Of a stretch of DNA of 5,139 bases, positions 1 to 5,139 are shown piece by piece (the first letter of the stretch is position 1; each line of letters starts with the position of its first letter). A program made the translations under genes and the position numbers. The notes under the pieces are model-generated. The model ran no database searches. It saw only the letters and a program-made list of their open reading frames with translations, and was not told where the DNA came from. The DNA is taken from contig JAJONK010000535.1 in NCBI GenBank assembly GCA_021323355.1, positions 1 through 5,139 of the forward strand, written 5' to 3'. The DNA comes from Deltaproteobacteria bacterium. GTDB taxonomy: Bacteria; Desulfobacterota; Binatia; UBA9968.

Positions 1-1
1 G

Positions 2-256
2 CCAAACGGGTCTATCATGCTCGTCGAACCGTACGCCAACGACCGGGTCGAAGATAATCTAAATCCCATCGGACGCCTTTACTATTCCGCGTCGACGACC
101 CTCTGTTGCGCGCATTCATTATCCGAAGAAGGGATGGCGCTCGGAGCCCAAGCGGGCGAGAAGAGGTTAGCGAGGATTTTGCAAGAAGCTGGATTCCGGA
201 CTATCCGGGCGGCCAAGAAAACCCCGTTTAACCTGATTCTCGAAGCTCGACCTTAG
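2..256 (+). CDS. C-terminal part of a class I SAM-dependent methyltransferase (5' end outside window)
   Basis: The reading frame is open from the left edge and ends at TAG 254-256, giving 84 residues. It shows the C-terminal signature of a class I SAM-dependent methyltransferase group that often carries an N-terminal winged-helix domain (Rv2258c-like): MLVEPYANDRVEDNLNP, then GRLYYSASTTLCCAHSLSE, a GAQAGEKRL stretch, EAGF, and the terminal TPFNLILEARP. These correspond to the last strands of the Rossmann-like fold and a conserved cysteine/histidine loop. The SAM-binding glycine motif lies upstream of the window, so catalysis cannot be checked here. Met at 17 is internal to the protein and is not the start. 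The gene is followed 28 bp later by a strong hairpin, so its transcript probably ends there, separate from the binding-protein gene downstream. The family call rests on recalled sequence similarity; the methyl acceptor is unknown. Confidence 0.85.
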   Translation, partial: PNGSIMLVEPYANDRVEDNLNPIGRLYYSASTTLCCAHSLSEEGMALGAQAGEKRLARILQEAGFRTIRAAKKTPFNLILEARP

Positions 257-284
257 AGTCGGCGATCCAGAGATTAGCGATCCT

Positions 285-315
285 GGAGGTAGCGCGGGCT
301 TGCCGCGCTACCTCC
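285..315 (+). terminator. Rho-independent-type terminator hairpin after the methyltransferase
   Basis: The arm GGAGGTAGCGCGG (285-297) is the exact reverse complement of CCGCGCTACCTCC (303-315), giving a 13-bp GC-rich stem with a 5-nt GCTTG loop. TTTCGTT follows immediately, a short interrupted T run. It starts 28 bp after the methyltransferase stop. The stem is very stable but the T tract is weak, so efficiency is uncertain. Confidence 0.65.
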
Positions 316-457
316 TTTCGTTACAGATAAGCCAGGTGTCCGGCTTCCCCGGCCCGCGTGGCCCGCGGTTCTAATCCCAATCTGATCCGGACGACGAGAC
401 TAGGGCATCAGTCGGGACGGTACAAAGTACCCAATCTGCCGATGGAGTGGAATATCT

Positions 458-646
458 ATGCGGAATAGAAGCAAGAGGTTCTTCGGGCCATGTATCGACC
501 AGCACCAAGAAAACTATCGACTCAAGCGTGGCTCACAGGACCGATTTCGAACCTCTGAACAAACACTACAGAAGTTTTTCATTGACGGTCTGACAATCGC
601 GTGGTCTAACGGTGCTGATATGCGCCTGAAAGCGTATACGGGTTAG
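458..646 (+). CDS. Doubtful small ORF, 62 aa, unrecognised
   Basis: This is an ATG-started frame of 62 residues with a possible ribosome site GGAG at 444-447, 10 nt upstream. The product is basic and hydrophilic (MRNRSKRFFGPCIDQ at the start, RLKRG in the middle, MRLKAYTG at the end). It has no signal peptide, membrane segment, metal-binding cluster or motif I recognise. It sits alone in a low-content intergenic region, and a promoter-like sequence lies inside its 3' part. Both facts weaken the case. It could be a chance frame or the worn remnant of a longer gene; I lean towards chance. Confidence 0.2.
   Translation: MRNRSKRFFGPCIDQHQENYRLKRGSQDRFRTSEQTLQKFFIDGLTIAWSNGADMRLKAYTG
582..610 (+). 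promoter_or_regulatory. Possible sigma70-type promoter for the binding-protein gene
   Basis: TTGACG (582-587) matches five of six bases of the -35 consensus. It is followed after exactly 17 bp by TCTAAC (605-610), which matches four of six bases of the -10 consensus. Transcription would begin near 617, leaving a leader of about 120 nt before the start at 739. This is a pattern match only; such matches arise by chance, and the organism's sigma factor preference is unknown. Confidence 0.25.
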
Positions 647-726
647 TTGTAGTCAACATAGACTCCGGCCAGAAAACCAGGCGCGCCGTCTAAGAAGCCA
701 AAACTGGCGAACTAGCTTTAGCGACC

Positions 727-731
727 GGAGG
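727..731 (+). promoter_or_regulatory. Shine-Dalgarno site that decides the binding-protein start
   Basis: GGAGG at 727-731 is one base from the ATG at 733 but seven bases from the in-frame ATG at 739. Seven bases is the usual spacing and one is too close for initiation, so the start is placed at 739, two codons inside the longest frame. Confidence 0.7.
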
Positions 732-738
732 CATGAAT

Positions 739-1743
739 ATGCTTAAAGCTTGTACCGTGGAAATAGCTCTGGCTCTGTGGTTATCGCTAGTTGTCGATGC
801 CCGAGGACAAGCCATTGATATTGCCCTGGCAAAGAAGGAGGGCAAGGTGGTCGTCTACGGCAGTGTGGTGCCGCAGGCGATGGAAGAGCTGCATAAAAAT
901 TTTGAATTAAAGCACGGCATCAGAGTCGACTATTGGCGCGGGTCCTCGACCGCGGTAGCCGAGCGCGCACAAAGCGAGTGGCGCGCCGGCCGGCCCGCAT
1001 TTGACGTGGTGGAGTCGAGTTGGGATGTCATGGCTTTGATGAAAAAGGAAGGGATTTTCGCACCTTATGTTCCGCCGTCTTCACAAAGCTTTGCCGACCA
1101 GTTCAAGGAAAAAGATGCTCTGATTACGCCATGGCGTATCTTGCCGATTAGCATTCTTTACAACACCGAATTGGTCAAAGCTGCTGACGCTCCCAAGAGT
1201 TTAGAAGATCTCCTAAGCTCTAAATGGAAAGGAAAAATCAGCATGCCTGATCCCTCGCGGCACACGACGACGGCAAAGTTTTTATGGAATCTCGAAAAAC
1301 TGATGGGGCCGAAATGGCGCGAGTATGTGAGAGGCTTGGCGAAGCAACAACCGCTTCTGCTGGAATCCCTGGCGCCGGTAACTCCGGCGATCATAAAAGG
1401 AGAAGCGCAGGTCGGAATCGCCTACATAAAATTCGTCAAGCAATACAAAGGTCCGGTCTCGTATGTCGCCCTTGATAAATATCTCTCCGACCCCAATCAC
1501 CTGGCGCTTGGAGCCAAAGCGGCGCGCTCAAACGCGGGCCGACTCTACATCGAGTACGCAGTTTCCACCGAAGGGCAGAGAATGATCGCACAAGACGGCG
1601 AATTCGTCCTGGCGCCCGGTGTCTACCCGCCCATCCAAGGCGCTGAGAAGGTGACTCCGAACATGATACCCATGGACAATCCGACGGAGCAGGAGGCAAA
1701 GAATTTAAGTAGCGAGTTTCGCCAGATCTTCTTTGCCCAATGA
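739..1743 (+). CDS. Periplasmic ABC transporter substrate-binding protein (iron/phosphonate/polyamine-type, SBP_bac_1-like)
   Basis: This is an extracytoplasmic solute-binding protein of 334 residues, the usual length for the family, which delivers a ligand to an ABC importer. A hydrophobic N-terminus (IALALWLSLVV) followed by ARGQA looks like a Sec signal peptide cleaved near residue 25. The mature part opens with the typical AKKEGKVVVYGS strand (31-42). It continues with a FDVVESSWDVM segment, the ILYNTELV hinge strand (139-146), a SLEDLLSSKWKGKISMPDPS-type segment (about 152-173), GEAQVGIAY (221-229) and the C-terminal DGEFVLAPGVYPP (286-298). These resemble the FbpA/AfuA/FutA/PotD/PhnS cluster. 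The adjacent tyrosine pair that holds Fe(III) in FbpA proteins is not seen near 229; the sequence there runs YIKFVKQY. Iron is therefore not supported and the ligand is open. No permease or ATPase gene is adjacent. The aminotransferase begins 80 bp downstream with no evident terminator between, so co-transcription is likely. Confidence 0.88.
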   Translation: MLKACTVEIALALWLSLVVDARGQAIDIALAKKEGKVVVYGSVVPQAMEELHKNFELKHGIRVDYWRGSSTAVAERAQSEWRAGRPAFDVVESSWDVMALMKKEGIFAPYVPPSSQSFADQFKEKDALITPWRILPISILYNTELVKAADAPKSLEDLLSSKWKGKISMPDPSRHTTTAKFLWNLEKLMGPKWREYVRGLAKQQPLLLESLAPVTPAIIKGEAQVGIAYIKFVKQYKGPVSYVALDKYLSDPNHLALGAKAARSNAGRLYIEYAVSTEGQRMIAQDGEFVLAPGVYPPIQGAEKVTPNMIPMDNPTEQEAKNLSSEFRQIFFAQ

Positions 1744-1823
1744 ATCACCGGCGGCGCATCGGAGTGAACAGCACAATCGTAATTCAGTTGCTTCTCTAGA
1801 ACCAACGAAAGGAAGATAGAGCG

Positions 1824-2831
1824 ATGGAAGAGACGATCGTTTACCTCAACGGGGCATTCGTACCGGAGAGCCAGGCAAAAGTTTCCGTGCTGGACAGCGG
1901 GTTTAACGCCGGTGACGGCGTGTATGATGTGACACGCACATTCCGCCATAAACCGTTCCGGCTGCGGGAGCATACCGAGCGGCTGTTTCGCTCGCTTCAA
2001 TATACCCGCATCGATTGCGGCATGTCGCTGGAAGATATGGAGAAGACGACTTTGGAGGTTTTGGAGCGCAACAAGAAGCTCTTACGCGATAACGAAGACT
2101 GCGCCCTCTGGCAAGTAGTGAGTCGGGGCGTTCGCTCCATGCGAGGCAATCGAGTGAGCGGCCGCGCCACCGTGACTGTCTATCCCGTGATTGTCAATTT
2201 TCCCGAGTTTGCGAGTTTTTATGTCGAGGGCGCGCCGCTGGTCATTCCTGCTACCAGACGCATACCGCCACAGTGCCTCGAGTCCAAAGCGAAGATCACC
2301 AACAAGATGAATCACAACATGGCGGCGTTCGAGGCCAAGCAGGCCGATCCCAGGGCGATTCCGTTGATGCTCGACCTCGATGGCAACCTTAGCGAGACCA
2401 GCGCGCACAATTGTTTCCTAGTCATCGACGGCAAGCTCTGCACGCCGTCGGACAGGAACGTCCTCGGCGGCATTACCAAAGCGGCGATCTTCGAGCTTGC
2501 CAAACAGTTGGGCGTGGAGGTCGTCGAGGGAAACTATACGCCATTCGATCTGTACACCGCCGAAGAGGCTTTTCTAGCTAGCACCAGCCCGACATTCGTT
2601 CCAATCAAGACGGTTAACGGTCTTCAAATCGGCAAGGGTGCACCGGGACCGATAACGCTGCGCTTAATCGGTGCCTGGAACCAAATGGTCGGAATAGACA
2701 TTGTCGATCAGGCCTTGAGCCATCTCGACAAGGCGGAGCGCGATCGTCTGATGACTCTCTGGCAAAAGCAGGAAGGCCGCCTAGCTTCGAAGGCCGCCCA
2801 GCATGATCATCAGGTAACCTGGTGCATCTAA
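1824..2831 (+). CDS. Class IV (fold-type IV) PLP-dependent aminotransferase, D-amino-acid/amine-type active site
   Basis: This 335-residue PLP enzyme transfers an amino group between an amine or amino acid and a keto acid in the cytoplasm. It opens with VYLNGAFVPESQAKVSVLDSGF and has the phosphate-binding H-x-x-R-L motif (H50, R53). The Schiff-base lysine is K157 in KITNKMNHNMAAFEA. The PLP-nitrogen glutamate is E191, which starts a full class IV signature through N196, T207 and the GGIT phosphate loop (215-218) to K219. A second phosphate/substrate loop lies near STSPTF (253-258). The residues after the lysine follow the K-x-x-N-x-M/L pattern of D-amino-acid aminotransferase and aminodeoxychorismate lyase, not the K-x-G-G-N-Y of IlvE. 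A D-amino-acid or amine substrate is therefore more likely than a branched-chain amino acid. About 40 charged residues follow the conserved core (from about 292). AAAGGAAG at 1808-1815 is a reasonable ribosome site. The substrate is unproven. Confidence 0.9.
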   Translation: MEETIVYLNGAFVPESQAKVSVLDSGFNAGDGVYDVTRTFRHKPFRLREHTERLFRSLQYTRIDCGMSLEDMEKTTLEVLERNKKLLRDNEDCALWQVVSRGVRSMRGNRVSGRATVTVYPVIVNFPEFASFYVEGAPLVIPATRRIPPQCLESKAKITNKMNHNMAAFEAKQADPRAIPLMLDLDGNLSETSAHNCFLVIDGKLCTPSDRNVLGGITKAAIFELAKQLGVEVVEGNYTPFDLYTAEEAFLASTSPTFVPIKTVNGLQIGKGAPGPITLRLIGAWNQMVGIDIVDQALSHLDKAERDRLMTLWQKQEGRLASKAAQHDHQVTWCI

Positions 2832-2860
2832 AATTCGTAAGAATTCGGTGAGCCTCTAGA

Positions 2861-2948
2861 ATCATGCCGGCAAAAGCCGGTACCCAAAAGTTTTTAATTC
2901 CTAGATTCCGGGTAGCCCTCGGCCTGCACCGGGGTTGCCCGGGATGAT
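2861..2948 (+). repeat. Two-hairpin intergenic palindromic element (REP/MITE-like)
   Basis: Hairpin 1 spans 2865-2882: CCGGC and GCCGG around an AAAA loop, with G-U and U-A pairs extending the stem to 7 bp. Hairpin 2 spans about 2905-2945: CCGGGTAGCCCT (2908-2919) pairs with GGGGTTGCCCGG (2931-2942) across an 11-nt loop, and the stem can extend to 15 bp. The outer edges, ATCATGCCGG (2861-2870) and CCGGGATGAT (2939-2948), are also imperfect inverted repeats, so the whole unit is roughly palindromic. The layout recalls widespread bacterial intergenic repeats of the kind that begin TCATTCCCGC, carry an internal CTAGATTCCCG and end GGGAATGACGA. That comparison is from memory and the copy number in this genome is unknown. 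It lies between the aminotransferase stop and the dehydrogenase start. Confidence 0.55.
2865..2895 (+). terminator. Weak terminator-like hairpin after the aminotransferase
   Basis: The first hairpin of the intergenic element (7-bp stem, AAAA loop, 2865-2882) is followed eight bases later by TTTTT at 2891-2895. The stem is short and the T run is not directly adjacent, so it may only reduce read-through into the dehydrogenase gene. The same bases are probably part of the repeat element. Confidence 0.25.
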
Positions 2949-3010
2949 GATCGAGTATTTAACTGATCTTTCGTTGGATGACAGTAGAGCGTCACAAGGT
3001 TCCATTTCAG

Positions 3011-4048
3011 ATGAATTATAAAGACAACAAAAAAATAAAAGTTATTTTTTACGGTGTCGGCGCGATTGGCAGTGAGGTGGCTAAATTTGGTTTGAGCCGC
3101 CCAGGGCTGGAGGTAGTCGGGGCTATCGATTCTGATCCAGACAAAATTGGACTCGATCTCGGCGTGGTTCTAGGGCTTGAGAAAAACCTCGGCGTAAAAG
3201 TGAGCGGCGATCCCACTGCGCTCTTCAGCGAGGTTGAAGCGGATGTTGTCGTGCTCACAACCGGTTCCTTCCTGCCGGCAATATACGATCAGCTCGAGAC
3301 CGCAGTCCGGGCCGGGCTCAATGTAGTCACCTCGGCAGAAGAGCTCGCTTTTCCAACTTTGCAAAGCGCGCAGCTGGCCGAACAACTCGATCAGCTCGCC
3401 AAAGAAAAGGGCGTTACGATCAAGGCCGCCGGTATCAATCCCGGCTTCGTGATGGACAGCCTTATCGTATTCCTAGCGACAGCCTCGGCCGATATCGAGC
3501 ATGTGTGGGCGAAACGGGTGGTGGATTGCTCGCTGCGCCGCAGACAGCTGCAAATGAAGGTGGGAGCGGGTCTGCGCGTCGACCAGTTTAAGGCCAGTCT
3601 CGGCAATAAAATTTTCGGCCATCTGGGACTGATGGAATCGGCGGCGCTCGTGGCTGACGCACTCGGTATGATTCCCGATCGAATTACCCAATCCGTCGAG
3701 CCGGTGATCGCGGAAGGTAACGTCGAGTCGGAACACGTAAAAGTAAAATCTGGTGACGTTTCCGGCATGCGCCAGGTCGCCCGCTGTCTAACCAAGGGCA
3801 AGGAATGCGTCAGCCTCGAAGTGCTTTTTTGCGTGGGAGCGACGGAGCCGCAGGATCAGATCGTGGTCAAGGGAATGACGAACATCGATGTTACGGTCAA
3901 AGATGGCATTGCCGGTGACCAGGCCACCGTGGCGATTCTGATTAACGCTATTGCTCCGATTTTGGAAGCCAAACCCGGTCTCCTGACGCCAACCGGAAAA
4001 AGCATCGCTGAAATCACGTGGCGCTGCCCTGTGGATCTAGGTTATTGA
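3011..4048 (+). CDS. NAD(P)-dependent DapB-like dehydrogenase, 2,4-diaminopentanoate / native amine dehydrogenase family
   Basis: This 346-residue oxidoreductase has an N-terminal Rossmann domain like that of dihydrodipicolinate reductase. KVIFYGVGAIGSEVAK carries the G-x-G-x-x-G motif (residues 15-20), and GAIDSDPDKIG places an acidic residue (D40) at the end of strand 2. TTGS (83-86), AGLNVVTSAEELAFP (101-115) and AGINPGFVMDSL (140-151) follow. The family includes 2,4-diaminopentanoate dehydrogenase of ornithine fermentation and related native amine dehydrogenases, which oxidatively deaminate, or reductively form, amines at a ketone carbon. The EEL at 110-112 probably holds the catalytic glutamate of those enzymes; I place it from memory. 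DapB itself is shorter, so lysine synthesis is unlikely. The frame is open from an ATG at 2978, but no ribosome site precedes it. The ATG at 3011 follows a weak AAGG (2996-2999) and gives the family's usual short N-terminus. The transaminase upstream acts on the same kind of chemistry. Confidence 0.8.
   Translation: MNYKDNKKIKVIFYGVGAIGSEVAKFGLSRPGLEVVGAIDSDPDKIGLDLGVVLGLEKNLGVKVSGDPTALFSEVEADVVVLTTGSFLPAIYDQLETAVRAGLNVVTSAEELAFPTLQSAQLAEQLDQLAKEKGVTIKAAGINPGFVMDSLIVFLATASADIEHVWAKRVVDCSLRRRQLQMKVGAGLRVDQFKASLGNKIFGHLGLMESAALVADALGMIPDRITQSVEPVIAEGNVESEHVKVKSGDVSGMRQVARCLTKGKECVSLEVLFCVGATEPQDQIVVKGMTNIDVTVKDGIAGDQATVAILINAIAPILEAKPGLLTPTGKSIAEITWRCPVDLGY
3030..3050 (+). repeat. Perfect 9-bp A/T inverted repeat inside the dehydrogenase 5' end
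   Basis: AAAAAATAA (3030-3038) and TTATTTTTT (3042-3050) are exact reverse complements around a 3-nt AAG loop. They encode part of the KKIKVIFY stretch leading into the Rossmann motif. It stands out as an A/T island in GC-richer DNA. Part of it follows from the Lys/Ile/Phe codons; a role in early elongation or attenuation is only speculation. Confidence 0.5.
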
Positions 4049-4088
4049 CCCGCGCACGATCCGTCGGTCATTGAAACTTTCTAGGTAA

Positions 4089-4410
4089 TTGTTTCCGCCC
4101 GCGACGCACGCACCCTTCGACATGAATGCCGAAAGCACAACACCGGAGAATCTAAAGGCGCTGTTCGAAGCAGCAGGTTTAACCGATGTGGTTACCCGGG
4201 TCATTCGAAATCTCTGTGACACACCGAGATTTCGATGATTATTGGGATTCACACACAAAATTCGCGTCGCCGATCGGCAGCCATATTCAGAGCATGACGG
4301 AAGAGAATCGACAGCGGCTGAAACAGATGGTGAGAGCTAGATTGCCGATAGACGATCACGGCGCCATTTTTTTTAAGGCTTAGGTCAATGCTGTGAAAGG
4401 ATCGGTATAG
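4089..4410 (+). pseudogene. Decayed C-terminal remnant of a class I SAM-dependent methyltransferase
   Basis: Two frames join into one methyltransferase-like C-terminus. The first frame (clear from about 4122) reads TTPENLKALFEAAGLTDVVTRVI up to 4205. One base later (skipping C4206) the next frame continues EISVTHRDFDDYWDSHTKF, then SMTEENRQRLKQMVRARLPIDDHGAIFFKA. The joined VIEISVTHRDFDDYW matches the family's usual IE-x-PTVFRDFDDYW pattern, so a single-base insertion near 4206 explains the break. A TAG at 4381-4383 interrupts the end, yet the same frame continues VNAVKGSV to TAG 4408-4410. This resembles the family's closing ARAWAVKG segment, so the stop looks secondary. The SAM-binding N-terminal two-thirds is missing: a TAA at 4086-4088 closes the frame upstream. 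Three independent lesions argue against a sequencing error and for a dead gene. It differs from the methyltransferase at the left edge, so it is not a simple duplicate of that segment. Confidence 0.75.
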
Positions 4411-4570
4411 TTTTGTTCACTATCGGAATAGTACGGTGTCTTTACCGCGTGCACGAACAATCAGAGTTGACGAGCATTGCAAAATCCCCTGATCGCGAAC
4501 ATCAAGCGACGCCGACACTGCCCCCAACACCGCCTGATTGATGAGCACGAATGAAGCCAAAGGTGATGAG
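4411..4570. other. Spacer upstream of the second binding-protein gene
   Basis: No gene, hairpin terminator or convincing promoter was found here. TTGACG occurs about 100 bases before the start, but the hexamer 17 bp downstream (TGATCG) is a poor -10. An ATG at 4541 is in frame with the gene downstream but lacks a ribosome site. Confidence 0.4.
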
Positions 4571-5139
4571 ATGGCACACACTAAACAGCCTTGCAGATTC
4601 TTTACCACAATGATGTTGGCGGTGGTTTTCTTATTGTTTTTCGGCGTGGACGGTTATCCTGCCGAGCTCAGAAAACTCAGCCTGGCATATTCCACAGTAG
4701 GTCCGTCAGGAACCGGATTGTGGATGGCCAAGGAGATCGGTGCCTTTGAGAAGTATGGCATCAACGCTGATTTGATTTTTATTTCTTCCGGCCCGGTGGT
4801 CGTTCAGGCGCTGATCGGCGGTGACCTTCACGGCGGGTTGGCGGCAACCAATGCGGTGATATCGGCAGTGATGGCGGGTGCTCCGCTAGTCTCGGTCATG
4901 AGTCTGGTTAACCGTCCCTACTTTCGACTGTGGGTACAGCCGGAGATTACCCGGATAGAGGATCTGCGCGGCAAGACTTTGGGCGTTTCCCGATTCGGAT
5001 CCGTGACTGACAATCTGACGCGGATTTTGCTTCGCAAACAAGGATTGGAGGGCGCAGTCAACGTGCGGCAAATGGGCGGCACGGCAGAAATGTCGGTCGC
5101 GTTTGGGCGCCGGCAAATTGCCGGTGCGGTGTTAGCGGT
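4571..5139 (+). CDS. ABC transporter substrate-binding protein, NMT1/THI5-like (SsuA/TauA type), 3' end outside window
   Basis: The frame runs open to the right edge, giving the first 189 residues of a protein whose relatives have roughly 320-340. A basic N-terminus (MAHTKQPCR) and a hydrophobic core (FFTTMMLAVVFLLFFGV) form a Sec signal peptide, probably cleaved near residue 31. The mature part begins LRKLSLAYSTVGPSGTGLW and continues MAKEIGAFEKYGINADLIFI (52-71), QALIGGDLHGGLAATNAVI (79-97), GAPLVSVMSLVNRP (103-116) and the IEDLRGKTLGVSRFGSVTD segment (129-147). All are hallmarks of the NMT1-like binding proteins that serve sulfonate, nitrate, taurine, pyrimidine-precursor or aromatic acid importers. 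The start at 4571 follows AAGGTGA (4560-4566); an in-frame ATG at 4541 has no ribosome site. The ligand cannot be told, and any permease and ATPase genes would lie to the right. Confidence 0.88.
   Translation, partial: MAHTKQPCRFFTTMMLAVVFLLFFGVDGYPAELRKLSLAYSTVGPSGTGLWMAKEIGAFEKYGINADLIFISSGPVVVQALIGGDLHGGLAATNAVISAVMAGAPLVSVMSLVNRPYFRLWVQPEITRIEDLRGKTLGVSRFGSVTDNLTRILLRKQGLEGAVNVRQMGGTAEMSVAFGRRQIAGAVLA

Larger units (their letters stand above)
316..738. other. Intergenic region with small inverted repeats, no convincing gene
   Basis: No protein with recognisable family features was found in the stretch between the terminator and the binding-protein gene. It holds several small palindromic signals. 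CCGCG (354-358) and CGCGG (364-368) form a hairpin nested inside a longer-range GTCCGG (338-343) / CCGGAC (387-392) pair. GGTAC (419-423) and GTACC (427-431) form another with a 3-nt loop. A nearly exact 9-nt tandem repeat (GGCCCGCGT/G) lies at 351-368. A doubtful small ORF and a possible promoter are listed separately. The nested 338-392 structure could be a leader or remnant RNA, but nothing ties it to a known family. Confidence 0.5.

Noticed and set aside
351..392. Possible tRNA T-arm (GGTTCTAATCCC)
   Set aside because: Only two base pairs close the TTCTAAT loop, and no acceptor stem, anticodon arm or D-arm can be built around it.
1623..2000. 125-codon frame on the minus strand
   Set aside because: It runs antisense across the end of the binding-protein gene, the spacer and the start of the aminotransferase, both of which have clear family motifs; its translation shows no recognisable domain.
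3391..3801. 136-codon frame on the minus strand
   Set aside because: It lies wholly inside the dehydrogenase gene in antisense and its serine/arginine/proline-rich translation is typical of a shadow frame.
4469..4498. Promoter with TTGACG as -35 before the NMT1-like gene
   Set aside because: The hexamer at 17 bp spacing (TGATCG) is a poor match to a -10 element.
4541..4570. Earlier in-frame ATG at 4541 for the NMT1-like protein
   Set aside because: It has no ribosome site upstream and would add ten polar residues before the signal peptide, while 4571 has AAGGTGA at suitable spacing.
4420..4608. 62-codon frame on the minus strand upstream of and overlapping the NMT1-like gene
   Set aside because: It overlaps the ribosome site and signal peptide of a well-supported gene and has no recognisable features.
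1..5139. CRISPR array, integron, insertion sequence or phage genes
   Set aside because: No regularly spaced direct repeats, transposase or integrase motifs, or target-site duplications were seen in any part of the window.

Overview
The window reads as an ordinary bacterial chromosome segment of moderately high GC (mid-50s by eye), with all supported genes on the + strand. No rRNA, tRNA, transposase, phage or CRISPR signal is visible. Orphan ABC substrate-binding proteins beside amino-group enzymes, SAM methyltransferase pieces and a two-hairpin intergenic repeat suggest an uncultured environmental proteobacterium or a deltaproteobacterial, Binatota or Tectomicrobia-like lineage. That placement is a guess from gene style, not a demonstrated assignment.

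Layout. Positions 2-256 hold the C-terminal 84 residues of a class I SAM-dependent methyltransferase, closed by a perfect 13-bp terminator-like hairpin at 285-315. A gap of about 480 bp follows, holding small hairpins, one doubtful small ORF (458-646) and a possible sigma70-type promoter (582-610). Next come a periplasmic substrate-binding protein of the iron/phosphonate/spermidine type (739-1743) and a fold-type IV PLP aminotransferase (1824-2831). A two-hairpin REP-like element (about 2861-2948) separates these from an NAD(P)-dependent DapB-like dehydrogenase of the 2,4-diaminopentanoate dehydrogenase / native amine dehydrogenase kind (3011-4048). After it lies the decayed C-terminal end of a second methyltransferase (about 4089-4410), with one frameshift and one in-frame stop. 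The window ends inside a second substrate-binding protein, of the NMT1/THI5 type (4571 to beyond 5139), which has a clear signal peptide.

How the genes may work together. The binding protein, transaminase and dehydrogenase lie in the same direction with no strong terminator between the first two. Both enzymes belong to families acting on amino groups: PLP transamination, and NAD(P)-linked oxidative deamination or reductive amination. A plausible reading is a small module for uptake and deamination (or amine synthesis) of an amino compound. The substrate cannot be read from the sequence, and no permease or ATPase is in the window. The most useful observations are the pairing of a D-amino-acid/amine-type transaminase with an amine-dehydrogenase-like enzyme, the decayed methyltransferase, and the strand-biased two-hairpin element between the enzymes.
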